Origin: Novosphingopyxis sp965218915
Lineage (GTDB): Bacteria > Pseudomonadota > Alphaproteobacteria > Sphingomonadales > Sphingomonadaceae
Reading direction: 5' to 3'
Length of the DNA: 64,000 nucleotides
Assembly: GCF_965218915.1 (NCBI RefSeq)
Contig: NZ_OZ244708.1
Span: forward strand, 1,736,001 to 1,800,000
Part shown: positions 24,223 to 32,821 of the stretch, piece by piece
Numbering within the stretch: position 1 is the stretch's first letter
Layout of the letters: each line of letters starts with the position of its first letter
Position numbers and translations under genes: made by a program
The notes under the pieces: model-generated
Seen by the model: only the letters and a program-made list of their open reading frames with translations
Databases searched by the model: none
Told to the model about the DNA's origin: nothing

Positions 24223-26529
24223 TCAAGCCGCCCGCTTCAGATTATCATCCACCAACGCTTCCAGCTCACCAGCGCGCATCGGTTTACCAATCAGATAGCC
24301 TTGGGCGTAATCGCAGCCCACTTCGCGTAGGAAAGCGAGGCATTCCTCGTCTTCGACTCCCTCGGCGACGATCGAGAGGCCGAGTTCGTGGCCAAGGCTT
24401 ACTGTGGAGCGCACAAGCATCGCATCGCTGGCATCGCGGTGAGCGAACTGCACGAAGCTTCGGTCGATCTTGAGTTCGGACAACGGAAGATTTTTGAGAT
24501 AGGTCAGGCTGGACTGACCGGTGCCGTAATCGTCCATCGATATCGATACGCCCATATCCCGAAACCGCGTCAGCGCGGCGGCGGCCAGCGACGGATCTGC
24601 GATCGCCGCAGATTCAGTCACTTCAAAGATCAGGCTTTGCGGCGGTATGCAAGACTGCTTCAGCATCGCCTCGGCAGCGGATAGAAACGACGCTGAGGCC
24701 ACGAGCCGCGCGGAGATGTTCACCGCCGACCTGATTTCCATTCCGCTGGCGCGCCAGGCGATGTTGTCGTCGATCGTTCTCTGAAGCACGTAGAGCGTCA
24801 GATCGGTGATCCGGTCACTTTCCTCCGCCAGCGGGATGAACAGGTCCGGCCGAAGATAGCCGCGCTGGGGATGATTCCAGCGAACCAGCGCCTCCACGCT
24901 CGTTATCCGGTTCTCGGCCAGCGCCAGCTTGGGCTGATAAAGAACTTCCAGCTCATTATTCGCTATCGCAGCATCGAGCTCGCCCATGAGCGACACTTGT
25001 CGTTCCAGCGCGGCCTCCTCGGCAGCGGCATGGTAAAGCCAGCGCTCCCCCTTACGAAGGGCTTGGCTTGCTGCGTGAATGGCCTCGGACAGCGCGCGAC
25101 CCTGGCCCACTCCAAACGCCATCTGAACGTCGATCTTTCGCCCTCCGACCTCCACTGGACTTCGCATCAATGCAGCGAGCCCGGCCAGAGTCGATTCCAG
25201 TTCGCCATGTTCCCCATCGAAGAACCAGACCAGTGCGCGATCTTCGGCGCGGTAGACAGTTTTTCCAGCATTGCCCATTTGCAGGCGCTCGGTGATCCGC
25301 AGAATGAGCTGATCGGCCAGACCTTCGCCCAGCACCGTCTCAAGCCGCTCATAGCCACCGATGGTCGCCGCAACGGAGAACAGAACCTTTTCATCAGCCT
25401 CGGCTTCGAACGCAAAGCGATTGGGCAAGCCCGTCCGCACGTCGTGCATACGGCGATGAAGTTGCTCTTTCCGGAAGTTCTGGATCAACACAAGAACGGT
25501 CGCACCAGCGATGACGAAAGCTGCGGGGACGATGTCGAACAGAAGCGATCTGGTGGACCAAACGAGATAATATGCGCCAGCGATGATCGCGAATGACACC
25601 GCGCTTCGCGCCAACCCGGCGCTGCGTGAAGACGCTCTCAAAATCCACAGGATCAGCAAAAACGCAAGAATGATCGGACCGATAGCAGCGGCATTGGACG
25701 GAATGCCGTTATAGAGCGTTTCGGCCGCCATGGCTTGCACGACCACTCCAGGAATAACGCCGTAAAGCGGCGTAGCGTAACGATCTCCCAATTCGATGGC
25801 CGTCGCGCCAATTAAAATATCTTTACCGGCGATCCCCGAGGGATCGAAGCGCCCGTCTTCGATATCGATAAAGCTGTGGCGCGGAATCGAGCGCGGCTCG
25901 ATCGCAAAATCGACTGGAAACGGTCGTCCCGCGGTGCCGTTCTGCCCTGCAATCTGGGCCGCAAGGGAAGGCCGCGGCGTTCCATCGGTTATGCTGCCGA
26001 GTGGCATCTGGCGCACCAGGCCATCGGGATCGGGCGAGACTGCTACCGAAGCGATGACGGCATGGTCACGCAAGATGGAAATTGGCAGCGTGTCCAGCAT
26101 ACGAGCATCGGACGGCCCGGCGACTTGAGCAAAGGTGGGCAAAGTCACGACCGCCGCGCTGTTCGCTAGCGCCTGCGCGAGCAGTCCGTCATCCGTGCCC
26201 TCCGAAGGGCTCGACAAATCGACGTCGAAGGTGATCGAACGTGCACCGGCGGCGTTCAGGCGATCGACCACCTTGGCATAATGATCCCGTGACCAAGGCC
26301 AACGATTGATCTTGGCAAGGCTTGCTGCGTCTATCTCGACGATATGCAGATCACCGCTCGCCTCATGGGACTGTGCGGCGAAGAAAGGAACCCGCAGGGC
26401 ATTTTCGACCTTGGTCGTCGCGCCGCTCGTCCATGCAACCAGCGCGACCGAAATAAGCATCAGCGCCTTTGAAAATGGGCCGCGCCATTGTCGCCAAAAG
26501 CCAGAAGGCCGACCGGGTTCAGCGGTCAT
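24223..26529 (-). CDS. CHASE2-domain sensor with degenerate GGDEF and intact EAL domain
   Basis: A 768-residue membrane protein. One N-terminal helix (21-35), a CHASE2 sensor domain (about 40-280) and three closely spaced helices (about 280-350) precede a GGDEF-like region (355-500). That region keeps DVRTGLPNR but has RAED where the GGDEF signature should be, so it is probably not a cyclase. The EAL domain (510-760) retains the catalytic set: EAL at 546-548, Asn604, the EVTES glutamates, Asp666-Asp667, Lys687 and Glu723. It is therefore predicted to hydrolyse c-di-GMP in response to an extracytoplasmic signal. The ATG at 26529 (MTAEPGRPSG) is preferred over a TTG at 26559. It follows the FecR-repeat gene by 41 bp in the same orientation. 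Confidence 0.9.
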   Translation of the reverse strand: MTAEPGRPSGFWRQWRGPFSKALMLISVALVAWTSGATTKVENALRVPFFAAQSHEASGDLHIVEIDAASLAKINRWPWSRDHYAKVVDRLNAAGARSITFDVDLSSPSEGTDDGLLAQALANSAAVVTLPTFAQVAGPSDARMLDTLPISILRDHAVIASVAVSPDPDGLVRQMPLGSITDGTPRPSLAAQIAGQNGTAGRPFPVDFAIEPRSIPRHSFIDIEDGRFDPSGIAGKDILIGATAIELGDRYATPLYGVIPGVVVQAMAAETLYNGIPSNAAAIGPIILAFLLILWILRASSRSAGLARSAVSFAIIAGAYYLVWSTRSLLFDIVPAAFVIAGATVLVLIQNFRKEQLHRRMHDVRTGLPNRFAFEAEADEKVLFSVAATIGGYERLETVLGEGLADQLILRITERLQMGNAGKTVYRAEDRALVWFFDGEHGELESTLAGLAALMRSPVEVGGRKIDVQMAFGVGQGRALSEAIHAASQALRKGERWLYHAAAEEAALERQVSLMGELDAAIANNELEVLYQPKLALAENRITSVEALVRWNHPQRGYLRPDLFIPLAEESDRITDLTLYVLQRTIDDNIAWRASGMEIRSAVNISARLVASASFLSAAEAMLKQSCIPPQSLIFEVTESAAIADPSLAAAALTRFRDMGVSISMDDYGTGQSSLTYLKNLPLSELKIDRSFVQFAHRDASDAMLVRSTVSLGHELGLSIVAEGVEDEECLAFLREVGCDYAQGYLIGKPMRAGELEALVDDNLKRAA

Positions 26530-26570
26530 CGGATCCACTCTCGCGATCAAACGCCCCAAGCGTCAGCCGC

Positions 26571-28325
26571 TTAGTCGCCACCCTTTTTACCGCTGCCCTT
26601 GTCGGGCTTACCCTTGTCGCCTTTGTCCTTGCCGGGCTTGTCATCCTTGCCCTTGTCGCCGTCGTCCTTGCCGGGCTTGTCGTCCTTGCCTTTGTCGCCG
26701 TCGTCCTTGCCGGGCTTGTCATCCTTGCCTTTGTCGCCGTCGTCCTTGCCGGGCTTGTCATCCTTGCCCTTGTCGCCGTCGTCCTTGCCGGGCTTGTCGT
26801 CCTTGCCCTTGTCGCCGTCGTCCTTGCCGGGCTTGTCGTCCTTGCCCTTGTCGCCGTCGTCCTTGCCGGGCTTGTCGTCCTTGCCCTTGTCGCCGTCGTC
26901 CTTGCCGGGCTTGTCGTCCTTGCCTTTGTCGCCGTCGTCCTTGCCGGGCTTGTCGTCCTTGCCCTTGTCGCCGTCGTCCTTGCCGGGCTTGTCATCCTTG
27001 CCCTTGTCGCCGTCGCCCTTGCCGGGCTTGTCGTCCTTGCCCTTGTCGCCGTCGTCCTTGCCGGGCTTGTCGTCCTTGCCCTTGTCGCCGTCGTCCTTGC
27101 CGGGCTTGTCGTCCTTGCCCTTGTCGCCGTCGTCCTTGCCGGGCTTGTCGTCCTTGCCCTTGTCGCCGTCGTCCTTGCCGGGCTTGTCATCCTTGCCTTT
27201 GTCCTCGCCGCCATCGGCAGGTTTATCGGCGGGACCTTTGTCCTCGCCGTCATCCGCAGGCTTATCAGCGGGGCCCTTGTCATTGCCGGGATTTTCACCT
27301 TTGACCGGCGCATCGTCCTTGGCGGGCGACGGGTCTTCGGGCGGCCTCCCGGCTGCGGTTTCGCCTCCATCCTTCGGGCCTGCGCCCTTGCCGGCGGTAT
27401 CCCCGCCCGCACCCTTGGCAAAATCCGGCCGTTTCGGGTTGGTCGCAGGGCTTACCACTGCCGACGCCAGAATTACCGGCGAACTTCCGGTCACCATGCC
27501 GTCCGTCGCCTTGCCCATATCGACCGGTTTGCTGGTGATGGCGGCATCGATGTAAGTCGCTCCCGCGGTGCCGGAAGCGGGCTCTTCGCTGCCTTTCGCA
27601 TCGCTCATCAACAAATCTCCCGGGGACCCGTTGTCGCTCGGTTGCGCCGAGGGATCGTCGGGCGAAGGCTGGGGGTCCGCCGCCGGTTCCCCGGCGGAGC
27701 TACCGGCCGGCGCCGGCACGGCAACCGTGCCTTCCTGGCGAAGCGGCGAATCCACGACGCGCGGCTGATCGCCGCTGATCGACAGGCGGTAGCGATCGCC
27801 CGCGGCGATCATCGCCACCGATCCGGGGCGGACGAGTTCGCGCGCGCCGCCATCGCTGGTCGCAACCTCGACCACGCCCTCGGTCACCTGAAGCGACGTA
27901 TCCGACGGACCGACGGTGATCGAGAAGGTGGTCCCCTTCACCACGGCGGCGAGATAGGGCGTGTCGACGGAGAAATGCGGTGTGCCGCGTTTCTCGACGC
28001 GAAATATGGCGTTGCCCAGGTCCTGAATGAAGCGGGTGAATTTCGAGCCAGCCTGCTCCGCCGGGATCCGGACCCGGCTATTCGACGCGACGGTTACGAA
28101 ATCCTGGCCATGCACCAGAACGGCGCGCCCGCCTTGCCCGGTCACGATCGCATCGCCCGGACCGACTTCGGCGCCGCGCTTCGCGGCCACGTTCTTGCCA
28201 TCGCGCTGCAGAACGACGCTCCCGCTCGCCTCGCTAACACTCCAGCCGTCGGAACCGGCGATCGCCTGCGTGCTTACGCCGGCCAGCAGAGCCGTAACGG
28301 CCATCCGAGTTGCTAATTTGAACAT
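26571..28325 (-). CDS. secreted FecR-domain protein with 15-copy Lys/Asp repeat tail
   Basis: A 584-residue exported protein. A signal peptide (MFKLATRMAVTALLAGVSTQ, cleavage near residue 23) precedes a FecR domain at about 35-185 (PHFSVDTPYLAAVVKGTTFS, LQVTEGVVEVA). A Pro/Gly/Asp-rich linker follows, and then 15 copies of KGKDDKPGKDDGD (about 195 residues), ending KGSGKKGGD. Unlike anti-sigma FecR proteins it has no cytoplasmic part or anchoring helix, and no sigma factor gene is adjacent. AAGGAGAG lies 7 bases before ATG 28325; the longer open frame upstream lacks such a site. It is head-to-head with a TpsB transporter gene and followed by a CHASE2-EAL gene. The function is unknown; the extreme tail suggests a surface, matrix or ion-binding role (inference). 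Confidence 0.82.
   Translation of the reverse strand: MFKLATRMAVTALLAGVSTQAIAGSDGWSVSEASGSVVLQRDGKNVAAKRGAEVGPGDAIVTGQGGRAVLVHGQDFVTVASNSRVRIPAEQAGSKFTRFIQDLGNAIFRVEKRGTPHFSVDTPYLAAVVKGTTFSITVGPSDTSLQVTEGVVEVATSDGGARELVRPGSVAMIAAGDRYRLSISGDQPRVVDSPLRQEGTVAVPAPAGSSAGEPAADPQPSPDDPSAQPSDNGSPGDLLMSDAKGSEEPASGTAGATYIDAAITSKPVDMGKATDGMVTGSSPVILASAVVSPATNPKRPDFAKGAGGDTAGKGAGPKDGGETAAGRPPEDPSPAKDDAPVKGENPGNDKGPADKPADDGEDKGPADKPADGGEDKGKDDKPGKDDGDKGKDDKPGKDDGDKGKDDKPGKDDGDKGKDDKPGKDDGDKGKDDKPGKGDGDKGKDDKPGKDDGDKGKDDKPGKDDGDKGKDDKPGKDDGDKGKDDKPGKDDGDKGKDDKPGKDDGDKGKDDKPGKDDGDKGKDDKPGKDDGDKGKDDKPGKDDGDKGKDDKPGKDDGDKGKDDKPGKDKGDKGKPDKGSGKKGGD
26608..27205 (-). repeat. 39-bp tandem repeat, about 15 copies, coding
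   Basis: Fifteen copies of GCCGGGCTTGTC occur every 39 bases on the plus strand, with only scattered synonymous or near-synonymous changes (GTC/ATC, CCC/CCT, one GTCGTC to GTCGCC that gives KGDGD). On the coding (minus) strand each unit encodes KGKDDKPGKDDGD. Copies are contiguous without spacers. Confidence 0.97.
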
Positions 28326-28474
28326 GGAAAAAACTCTCCTTGGCCTTCGCCATAGATGGAGAGGTGTTCGAAAGGCCTTTCCGGGAATGGTTAGCGAGTC
28401 CTTTCCATTGACGTTTCTGAAAGGATTCGAAGGCACATAGCGATCATATTAGCTTACACCGATCCGAGGTCGCC
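28326..28474. promoter_or_regulatory. divergent control region between FecR-repeat gene and TpsB gene
   Basis: The 149-bp gap between the two divergent starts must hold both promoters. It contains the perfect 12-bp palindrome GAAAGGCCTTTC (28370-28381) and two more GAAAGG half sites, at 28400-28406 (reverse) and 28419-28424. No convincing -35/-10 pair was found by eye, so a bound regulator is only a suggestion. Confidence 0.35.
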
Positions 28475-30118
28475 GTGCGTTATCGATCCCTTTTCGCAAT
28501 ATTCCTGATTGGCGCGGCCGCGACTGCGCCCGCAATGGGCCAGCAGACGCTGGACCGGGTTGATCCGGCGCGCGCCGAAGACCGGTCGCTCGAAAGTTTG
28601 CCTGACGATCAGGACACCGCGCTCCCTGTGGTAGTTGAGCAGGCGAAGGTCATTGCAAACACTGGCCCGAGCTTTGCGGTGGGCGCCATCGACATCGTCG
28701 GCCTTCAAATGATGTCGCGAAGCGAATTTTCCGATATTGTCGAATTCTACATCGGACGGACCCTGACCCCGACCGATCTTGGCACATTGGCTGATCGACT
28801 TGCGGCGCGAGCAAGCGAGCAATATCCCTTGGCCAGCGCCGCAATCGAACCGCAGGCCGTTCGCGCAGGCGTTGTGAAAGTCCGTATCGACGAAGGCCAT
28901 ATCGATGGCATCAAACTCGACGGACCGCAGAACCGTGCCGTCCTCGCTGCGCTTCGACCGCTCGCGACCGGACGTCCCGTAACGACCGCCGAACTCGAAC
29001 GGCGCCTTTTGATCGCCGGTGATATCGACGGCATCTCACTCGGCAATACGCGCATCGAACGTCAGGACGGCCAGACGATCCTCGCCGTCAAAGTGGAGCA
29101 TCAATCATTCCGGGCACAGGTCACGTTCGATAATGACAGCATCAAGCCGCTTGGTCCGCTTGAGCTATTCGGCTCGGCTCGCCTCAACGGCCTGCTCAGC
29201 GATGACGATAGTCTCCAGATATTTGCGCTCGATACCGTGCCGCAATTTGACGAACTCGCCTTCGTGCGGCTGCGTTACGGCAAGCGGATCAGCGCCGATG
29301 GCACGGAAGTGTCAATCACCGGCTCTTATTCGCACAGCGCGCCCGGTGCGTATCTGGAAGAGCTCGACATTGACGGAGAAAGCTGGCTTGTGTCGCTCGG
29401 CGCGCTGCACCCATTGTCACGCTCTCGCCGCAACAGCCTGTGGCTTGAAGCGTCGCTCTCGCACCGCGAAATCCGGCAGGAGCGTGCCGATATTCTTGCG
29501 CGGGAAGACCGGCTGACGATCGCCGGGCTTGGACTTTATGGATATACGCAGGTGGCAGGCGGACGTCTTCGGGTGAACACATCGGTGGCGCAGGGTCTCG
29601 ATTTGCTGGGGGCCACCGAACCGAACGATCCGTTGTCGTCTCGCGACGATGCAGACGGCACCTTCACCAGTTTTTCTTTTTTCGCCGACTGGAACAAGAG
29701 CATCATCGGCGATTTCGGAACAAAGGTCGCGGTGCGTTCCCAACTTGCGACCCAGCCCCTCCTTGTATCCGAAGAGTTAGGGATTGGCGGAGCCGGCTTC
29801 GTGCGCGGCTATGACTATAGCGAGCGATCCGGCGATCAGGGCGTGGCCGGCTATTTCGAACTGAATTACGACTGGGACCGTGATCTCGGTCCCGTCAACG
29901 GCCTAGAATTTTACGCGTTCGCAGACGGCGGCAAGGCGGTGAACCTAAATGACGGGTTTGGCAGCGGCTCGCTATTCTCCACGGGTGGCGGCTTTCGCGC
30001 GGACGTCGATCGCCACACCGATGCCGGGCTCGAGGTTGCGGTGCCCCTGTCTGGCGACAGATACGACACCGACAACGCAGATCCGCGTATCCGTTTCACC
30101 CTGACTCGATATTTTTAA
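28475..30118 (+). CDS. ShlB/FhaC/HecB-type (TpsB) outer-membrane transporter
   Basis: A 547-residue Omp85-superfamily protein. The signal peptide ends near residue 22 (TAPAMGQQ). POTRA-like sequence (about 66-205) includes FAVGAIDIVGLQMMSRSEFS and VRIDEGHIDGIKLDG. The C-terminal beta-barrel contains the hallmark VRGY at 443-446 in GGAGFVRGYDYSERSGDQG, and the last strand ends with aromatic Phe (FTLTRYF). TpsB proteins export a large partner across the outer membrane. No TpsA gene with an N-terminal TPS domain is in the window. The divergent FecR-repeat gene is the nearest exported protein. The start is GTG at 28475 with CCGAGG upstream. Confidence 0.88.
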   Translation: MRYRSLFAIFLIGAAATAPAMGQQTLDRVDPARAEDRSLESLPDDQDTALPVVVEQAKVIANTGPSFAVGAIDIVGLQMMSRSEFSDIVEFYIGRTLTPTDLGTLADRLAARASEQYPLASAAIEPQAVRAGVVKVRIDEGHIDGIKLDGPQNRAVLAALRPLATGRPVTTAELERRLLIAGDIDGISLGNTRIERQDGQTILAVKVEHQSFRAQVTFDNDSIKPLGPLELFGSARLNGLLSDDDSLQIFALDTVPQFDELAFVRLRYGKRISADGTEVSITGSYSHSAPGAYLEELDIDGESWLVSLGALHPLSRSRRNSLWLEASLSHREIRQERADILAREDRLTIAGLGLYGYTQVAGGRLRVNTSVAQGLDLLGATEPNDPLSSRDDADGTFTSFSFFADWNKSIIGDFGTKVAVRSQLATQPLLVSEELGIGGAGFVRGYDYSERSGDQGVAGYFELNYDWDRDLGPVNGLEFYAFADGGKAVNLNDGFGSGSLFSTGGGFRADVDRHTDAGLEVAVPLSGDRYDTDNADPRIRFTLTRYF

Positions 30119-30343
30119 AATTCAGCCGGTAGTTCCATTGATATAATTGATCATCCTGAAGTGCGGGAATCTTTTGGTCCTGAAGACACGATAAAGATGC
30201 GAACTCGCTCTTGCGCCTTCAACCAGTCCATCATGATGGTCCGGACCGCTTTCACAGCCAATATTGATAATATTTGGGTGTGGATTGATGCTCAGAACGA
30301 CACGCATGATTTGCGGATTGGCCAAAGCATCATGCGGTTTCGG
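30119..30343. other. intergenic region with no recognisable feature
   Basis: These 225 bp between the TpsB gene and the convergent DUF1206 gene are somewhat richer in A+T than their surroundings (for instance CCAATATTGATAATATTTGG). I saw no gene, RNA or clear terminator. Confidence 0.5.
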
Positions 30344-31150
30344 TCATGTCCGTTTATGCGCCGCTCTCTTCAATCGCTCGATCACGTCTTCGTTGCGGAT
30401 GGTGCGATAGCGCGCCATGCACAGGCTGAAGATCCCGAACAGCAGAAAGCCGAGCGCGACCAGCGTGAACAGCCAGCCATGCTGCTGCAGCGAAGCAATC
30501 GCGCCGCCCACGCCGCGCACGTCGCTGCCCTGCTCGGCCAGCGCGGCCTTGACGGTAAACCAGCCGATCGCGAGAAACACCACGGCGCGCGCGGCAAAGC
30601 CTGCCCGGCCCAGATATTCAACGAAACCGGGAGCGTCCGCATCGAGCAGTTTCATGAATTTGGCGGTATAGGCCTTTATGCCCTGCTCCACGCCGGCCCC
30701 GACAAAGCAGAGGCCGATCAGGGCGAGCAAGATGCCGCCGCCGGGGAAACCCAGGATCATGCTCGCGGCCTGCTCCTGACCGCCGCCGCCCGATGATCCG
30801 CCGTCCGCGCCGCCAAAGACCGATTTTGCCGCGACGAATGCCAGAAACAGATGGCCGAGCCCGCTCGCGACATGGCCGAGCCGTTTGACGATCCCCTTGG
30901 CGCCGTCTCCCCCACCTTCGATGTCGATCGCCGCGCCGTAAAGGCGGAAGATGCCGTAACCGAACAGCCCGATGCCGGTGAGAGCGAGCAGCAGCGTGCC
31001 GCCGGGCATGTCCTCGATCCGGTCCAATATGTCGGTTGCGCCCGATCCTTCGCCGGTGGTCAGCGCGATGTAACCGATGAGGAAATAGACGGTGGCGCGG
31101 GCGAGATAGCCGGCGCGCGCGATGTTCTGAACCTGTGTGACGCGGCTCAT
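30344..31150 (-). CDS. DUF1206 domain membrane protein
   Basis: A 268-residue inner-membrane protein with six hydrophobic segments arranged as three similar pairs, each preceded by an ARAGYLARATVYFLIGYIAL or LGRAGFAARAVVFLAIGWF type segment. This repeated arrangement is characteristic of DUF1206. A glycine-rich loop (FGGADGGSSGGGGQEQ) lies in the middle. The C-terminus is short, basic and cytoplasmic (ERLKRAAHKRT). The biochemical function of the family is unknown. It stands alone between convergent and codirectional neighbours. Confidence 0.87.
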   Translation of the reverse strand: MSRVTQVQNIARAGYLARATVYFLIGYIALTTGEGSGATDILDRIEDMPGGTLLLALTGIGLFGYGIFRLYGAAIDIEGGGDGAKGIVKRLGHVASGLGHLFLAFVAAKSVFGGADGGSSGGGGQEQAASMILGFPGGGILLALIGLCFVGAGVEQGIKAYTAKFMKLLDADAPGFVEYLGRAGFAARAVVFLAIGWFTVKAALAEQGSDVRGVGGAIASLQQHGWLFTLVALGFLLFGIFSLCMARYRTIRNEDVIERLKRAAHKRT

Positions 31151-31206
31151 TCTCTGGATATCCCCTGCTCGTTACGGTAGCCGAACGATTGAGCGATGAA
31201 TTGGGT

Positions 31207-31953
31207 TCATGTCCGCATCGACCTGGTCAGTCGGTGGGCCTTGAGCCGATCATAATAGGGCCGCGCGCGATCGGCCAACGCCGCGTGACCCGCATCGAGC
31301 TCGGGCGAGGCCGTCGGCGGCGGCGCGAAGCCGCTGCTCGCCGCGACCGCATTGTACCAGTGCGACGCCCAGATGCCGTCGGTTGGGCGCAAGCCTGGCG
31401 CCCACTGTAGCATGGCAGGATCCCATGCGATGCCGAGCGCGGCGCAGAGCGATGTCAGCACGCTTTCGGGATTTGCCAGCACGTCGCCGCTGTCGATCAC
31501 CGGCGGAGCCGTACCGCGCCGATCGGCGATCCGTTCGAAATAATCGCATTGCCGCGCGAGACCCAGATCGTCGAGATCGACCGCGACGCGCTTCTCGGCA
31601 TAGCTCGCGATCACCCGCGCGGGATCGCGGATGAGAAAAGCATGGGCGTGATCGGGAAAATCGCCGATATCGACCGGGCCGACCATTTGGTGCGGCATAT
31701 GTTTCTGATACCAGATCGGACGTCCATCCGGCACCGGCCCGCGCATCGTCTCGGCTACCGAGTCCCAGGCGCAATCCATCGACGCGATCACCTCGTCCGC
31801 CATCGGCTGCCGGTCGCCGGTCGCTTTCAGGAAGGCGCCGTAAAAGGGTTCGTCGGTGACGGCGCAGTCGCCGCGCGAGCCGAAGCTGCGCATCATGGCG
31901 GTCGAGATGGTGCGCGGACCGGACCACATGGCGATGCGTACGGGCTCGCTCAT
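31207..31953 (-). CDS. sulfotransferase-like P-loop protein
   Basis: A 248-residue protein of the sulfotransferase fold. The 5'-phosphosulfate loop equivalent is MWSGPRTISTAMMRSF at residues 8-23, and a 3'-phosphate-binding region is suggested by HAFLIRDPARVIASYAEKR. The homologous group is often paired with a branched-chain-type aminotransferase gene, as here: ATG 31953 overlaps the aminotransferase stop in ATGA. The natural substrate is unknown. The partner gene is broken, which may leave this protein without its usual pathway. Confidence 0.75.
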   Translation of the reverse strand: MSEPVRIAMWSGPRTISTAMMRSFGSRGDCAVTDEPFYGAFLKATGDRQPMADEVIASMDCAWDSVAETMRGPVPDGRPIWYQKHMPHQMVGPVDIGDFPDHAHAFLIRDPARVIASYAEKRVAVDLDDLGLARQCDYFERIADRRGTAPPVIDSGDVLANPESVLTSLCAALGIAWDPAMLQWAPGLRPTDGIWASHWYNAVAASSGFAPPPTASPELDAGHAALADRARPYYDRLKAHRLTRSMRT

Positions 31954-32815
31954 GCGGCGACGTCCGCCTCGATCAGCGCCTGGTACAGCCCCTGGAGCCG
32001 TTCGACCGTCGGCCCCCTGCCCTCGGTCAGCGCGCGGCCGTCGACCGAGCGCACCGGCACCACGCCGGCAAAGGTGCCGGTGACGAACGCCTCGTCCGCG
32101 CCGTAGACGTCGGTCAGCGAGAAATTCCTCTCGAACACCGGAATATCGTTCTCGCGGCACAGGCGGATCACGTTGGCGCGGGTGATGCCGCCCAGGCAAT
32201 AATCGCCGGTCGAGGTCCAGACCTCGCCCTTGCGTATGATGAAGAAATGCGTGCTGTTGCAGGTCGCGACGAAGCCGTGCGGATCGAGCATCAGCCCTTC
32301 GTCCGCACCCGCCTGCGTCGCCTGGATGCAGGCGGTGATGCAGTTGAGCTTGGGGTGAACAGCGTGATACCCCGCTCCACCGTTGTGGGCGGCACCGCCT
32401 TGTATTCGGGAATGATGACGATGGTGGCCGGCGATATCACCACGCGCGGGTCCTGATAGGGCGTCGAGCGGATGCCGCGCGTGACCATCAGGCGGATGTG
32501 GACGCCGCTGGTGTCGGCATCGATGCCGTTGCCGGTCAGGCAGGCGTAGAGACGCTCGGTCAGCCGCTCGCGGCTCAGCCCGATATCCATCGCGATGGCC
32601 TTGGCGCCCTCGAACAACCGGGCCAGATGCGCCTCGAGAAACGCGATCCGACCATGGTGGACGCGCAGCCCCTCCCACACGCCGTCACCGAGCATGAAGC
32701 CGCTGTCGAACACCGACACGCTGGCCTCGGCGCGCGGCACCAGCGCACCGTTCACGTCGATCAGCACATTCGCGTTGCGCGGATCGGCCTCGTAATCATG
32801 CGTGCCCTTGGCCAT
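31950..32815 (-). pseudogene. class IV (branched-chain/D-amino acid type) aminotransferase, disrupted
   Basis: The 5' part from ATG 32815 encodes a normal N-terminal domain (VSVFDSGFMLGDGVWEGLRV, IRLMVTRGIRSTPYQDPRVV) up to ERGITLFT near 32354. The 3' part continues in another frame from PKLNCITACIQATQAGADEG through GFVATCNSTHFFIIRKGEVW and DYCLGGITRANVIRL to the stop at 31950. Only one residue separates LFT from the KLN catalytic-lysine segment, whereas the family has about 10-20 residues there. So the lesion is a small out-of-frame deletion at about 32352-32356, not a single-base error. A PLP enzyme is unlikely to be made. It follows lpdA in an apparent operon. Confidence 0.82.
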
Positions 32816-32821
32816 GCGCGA

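Noticed and set aside
26608..27205. CRISPR array
   Set aside because: The 39-bp units are contiguous with no unique spacers and are in frame with a protein.
26469..28316. A 615-codon plus-strand frame with hydrophobic LVALVAVVLAGL repeats opposite the FecR gene
   Set aside because: It exists only because the 39-bp repeat is open in several frames. It has no ribosome-binding site or family similarity, while the minus frame has a signal peptide, FecR domain and good start.
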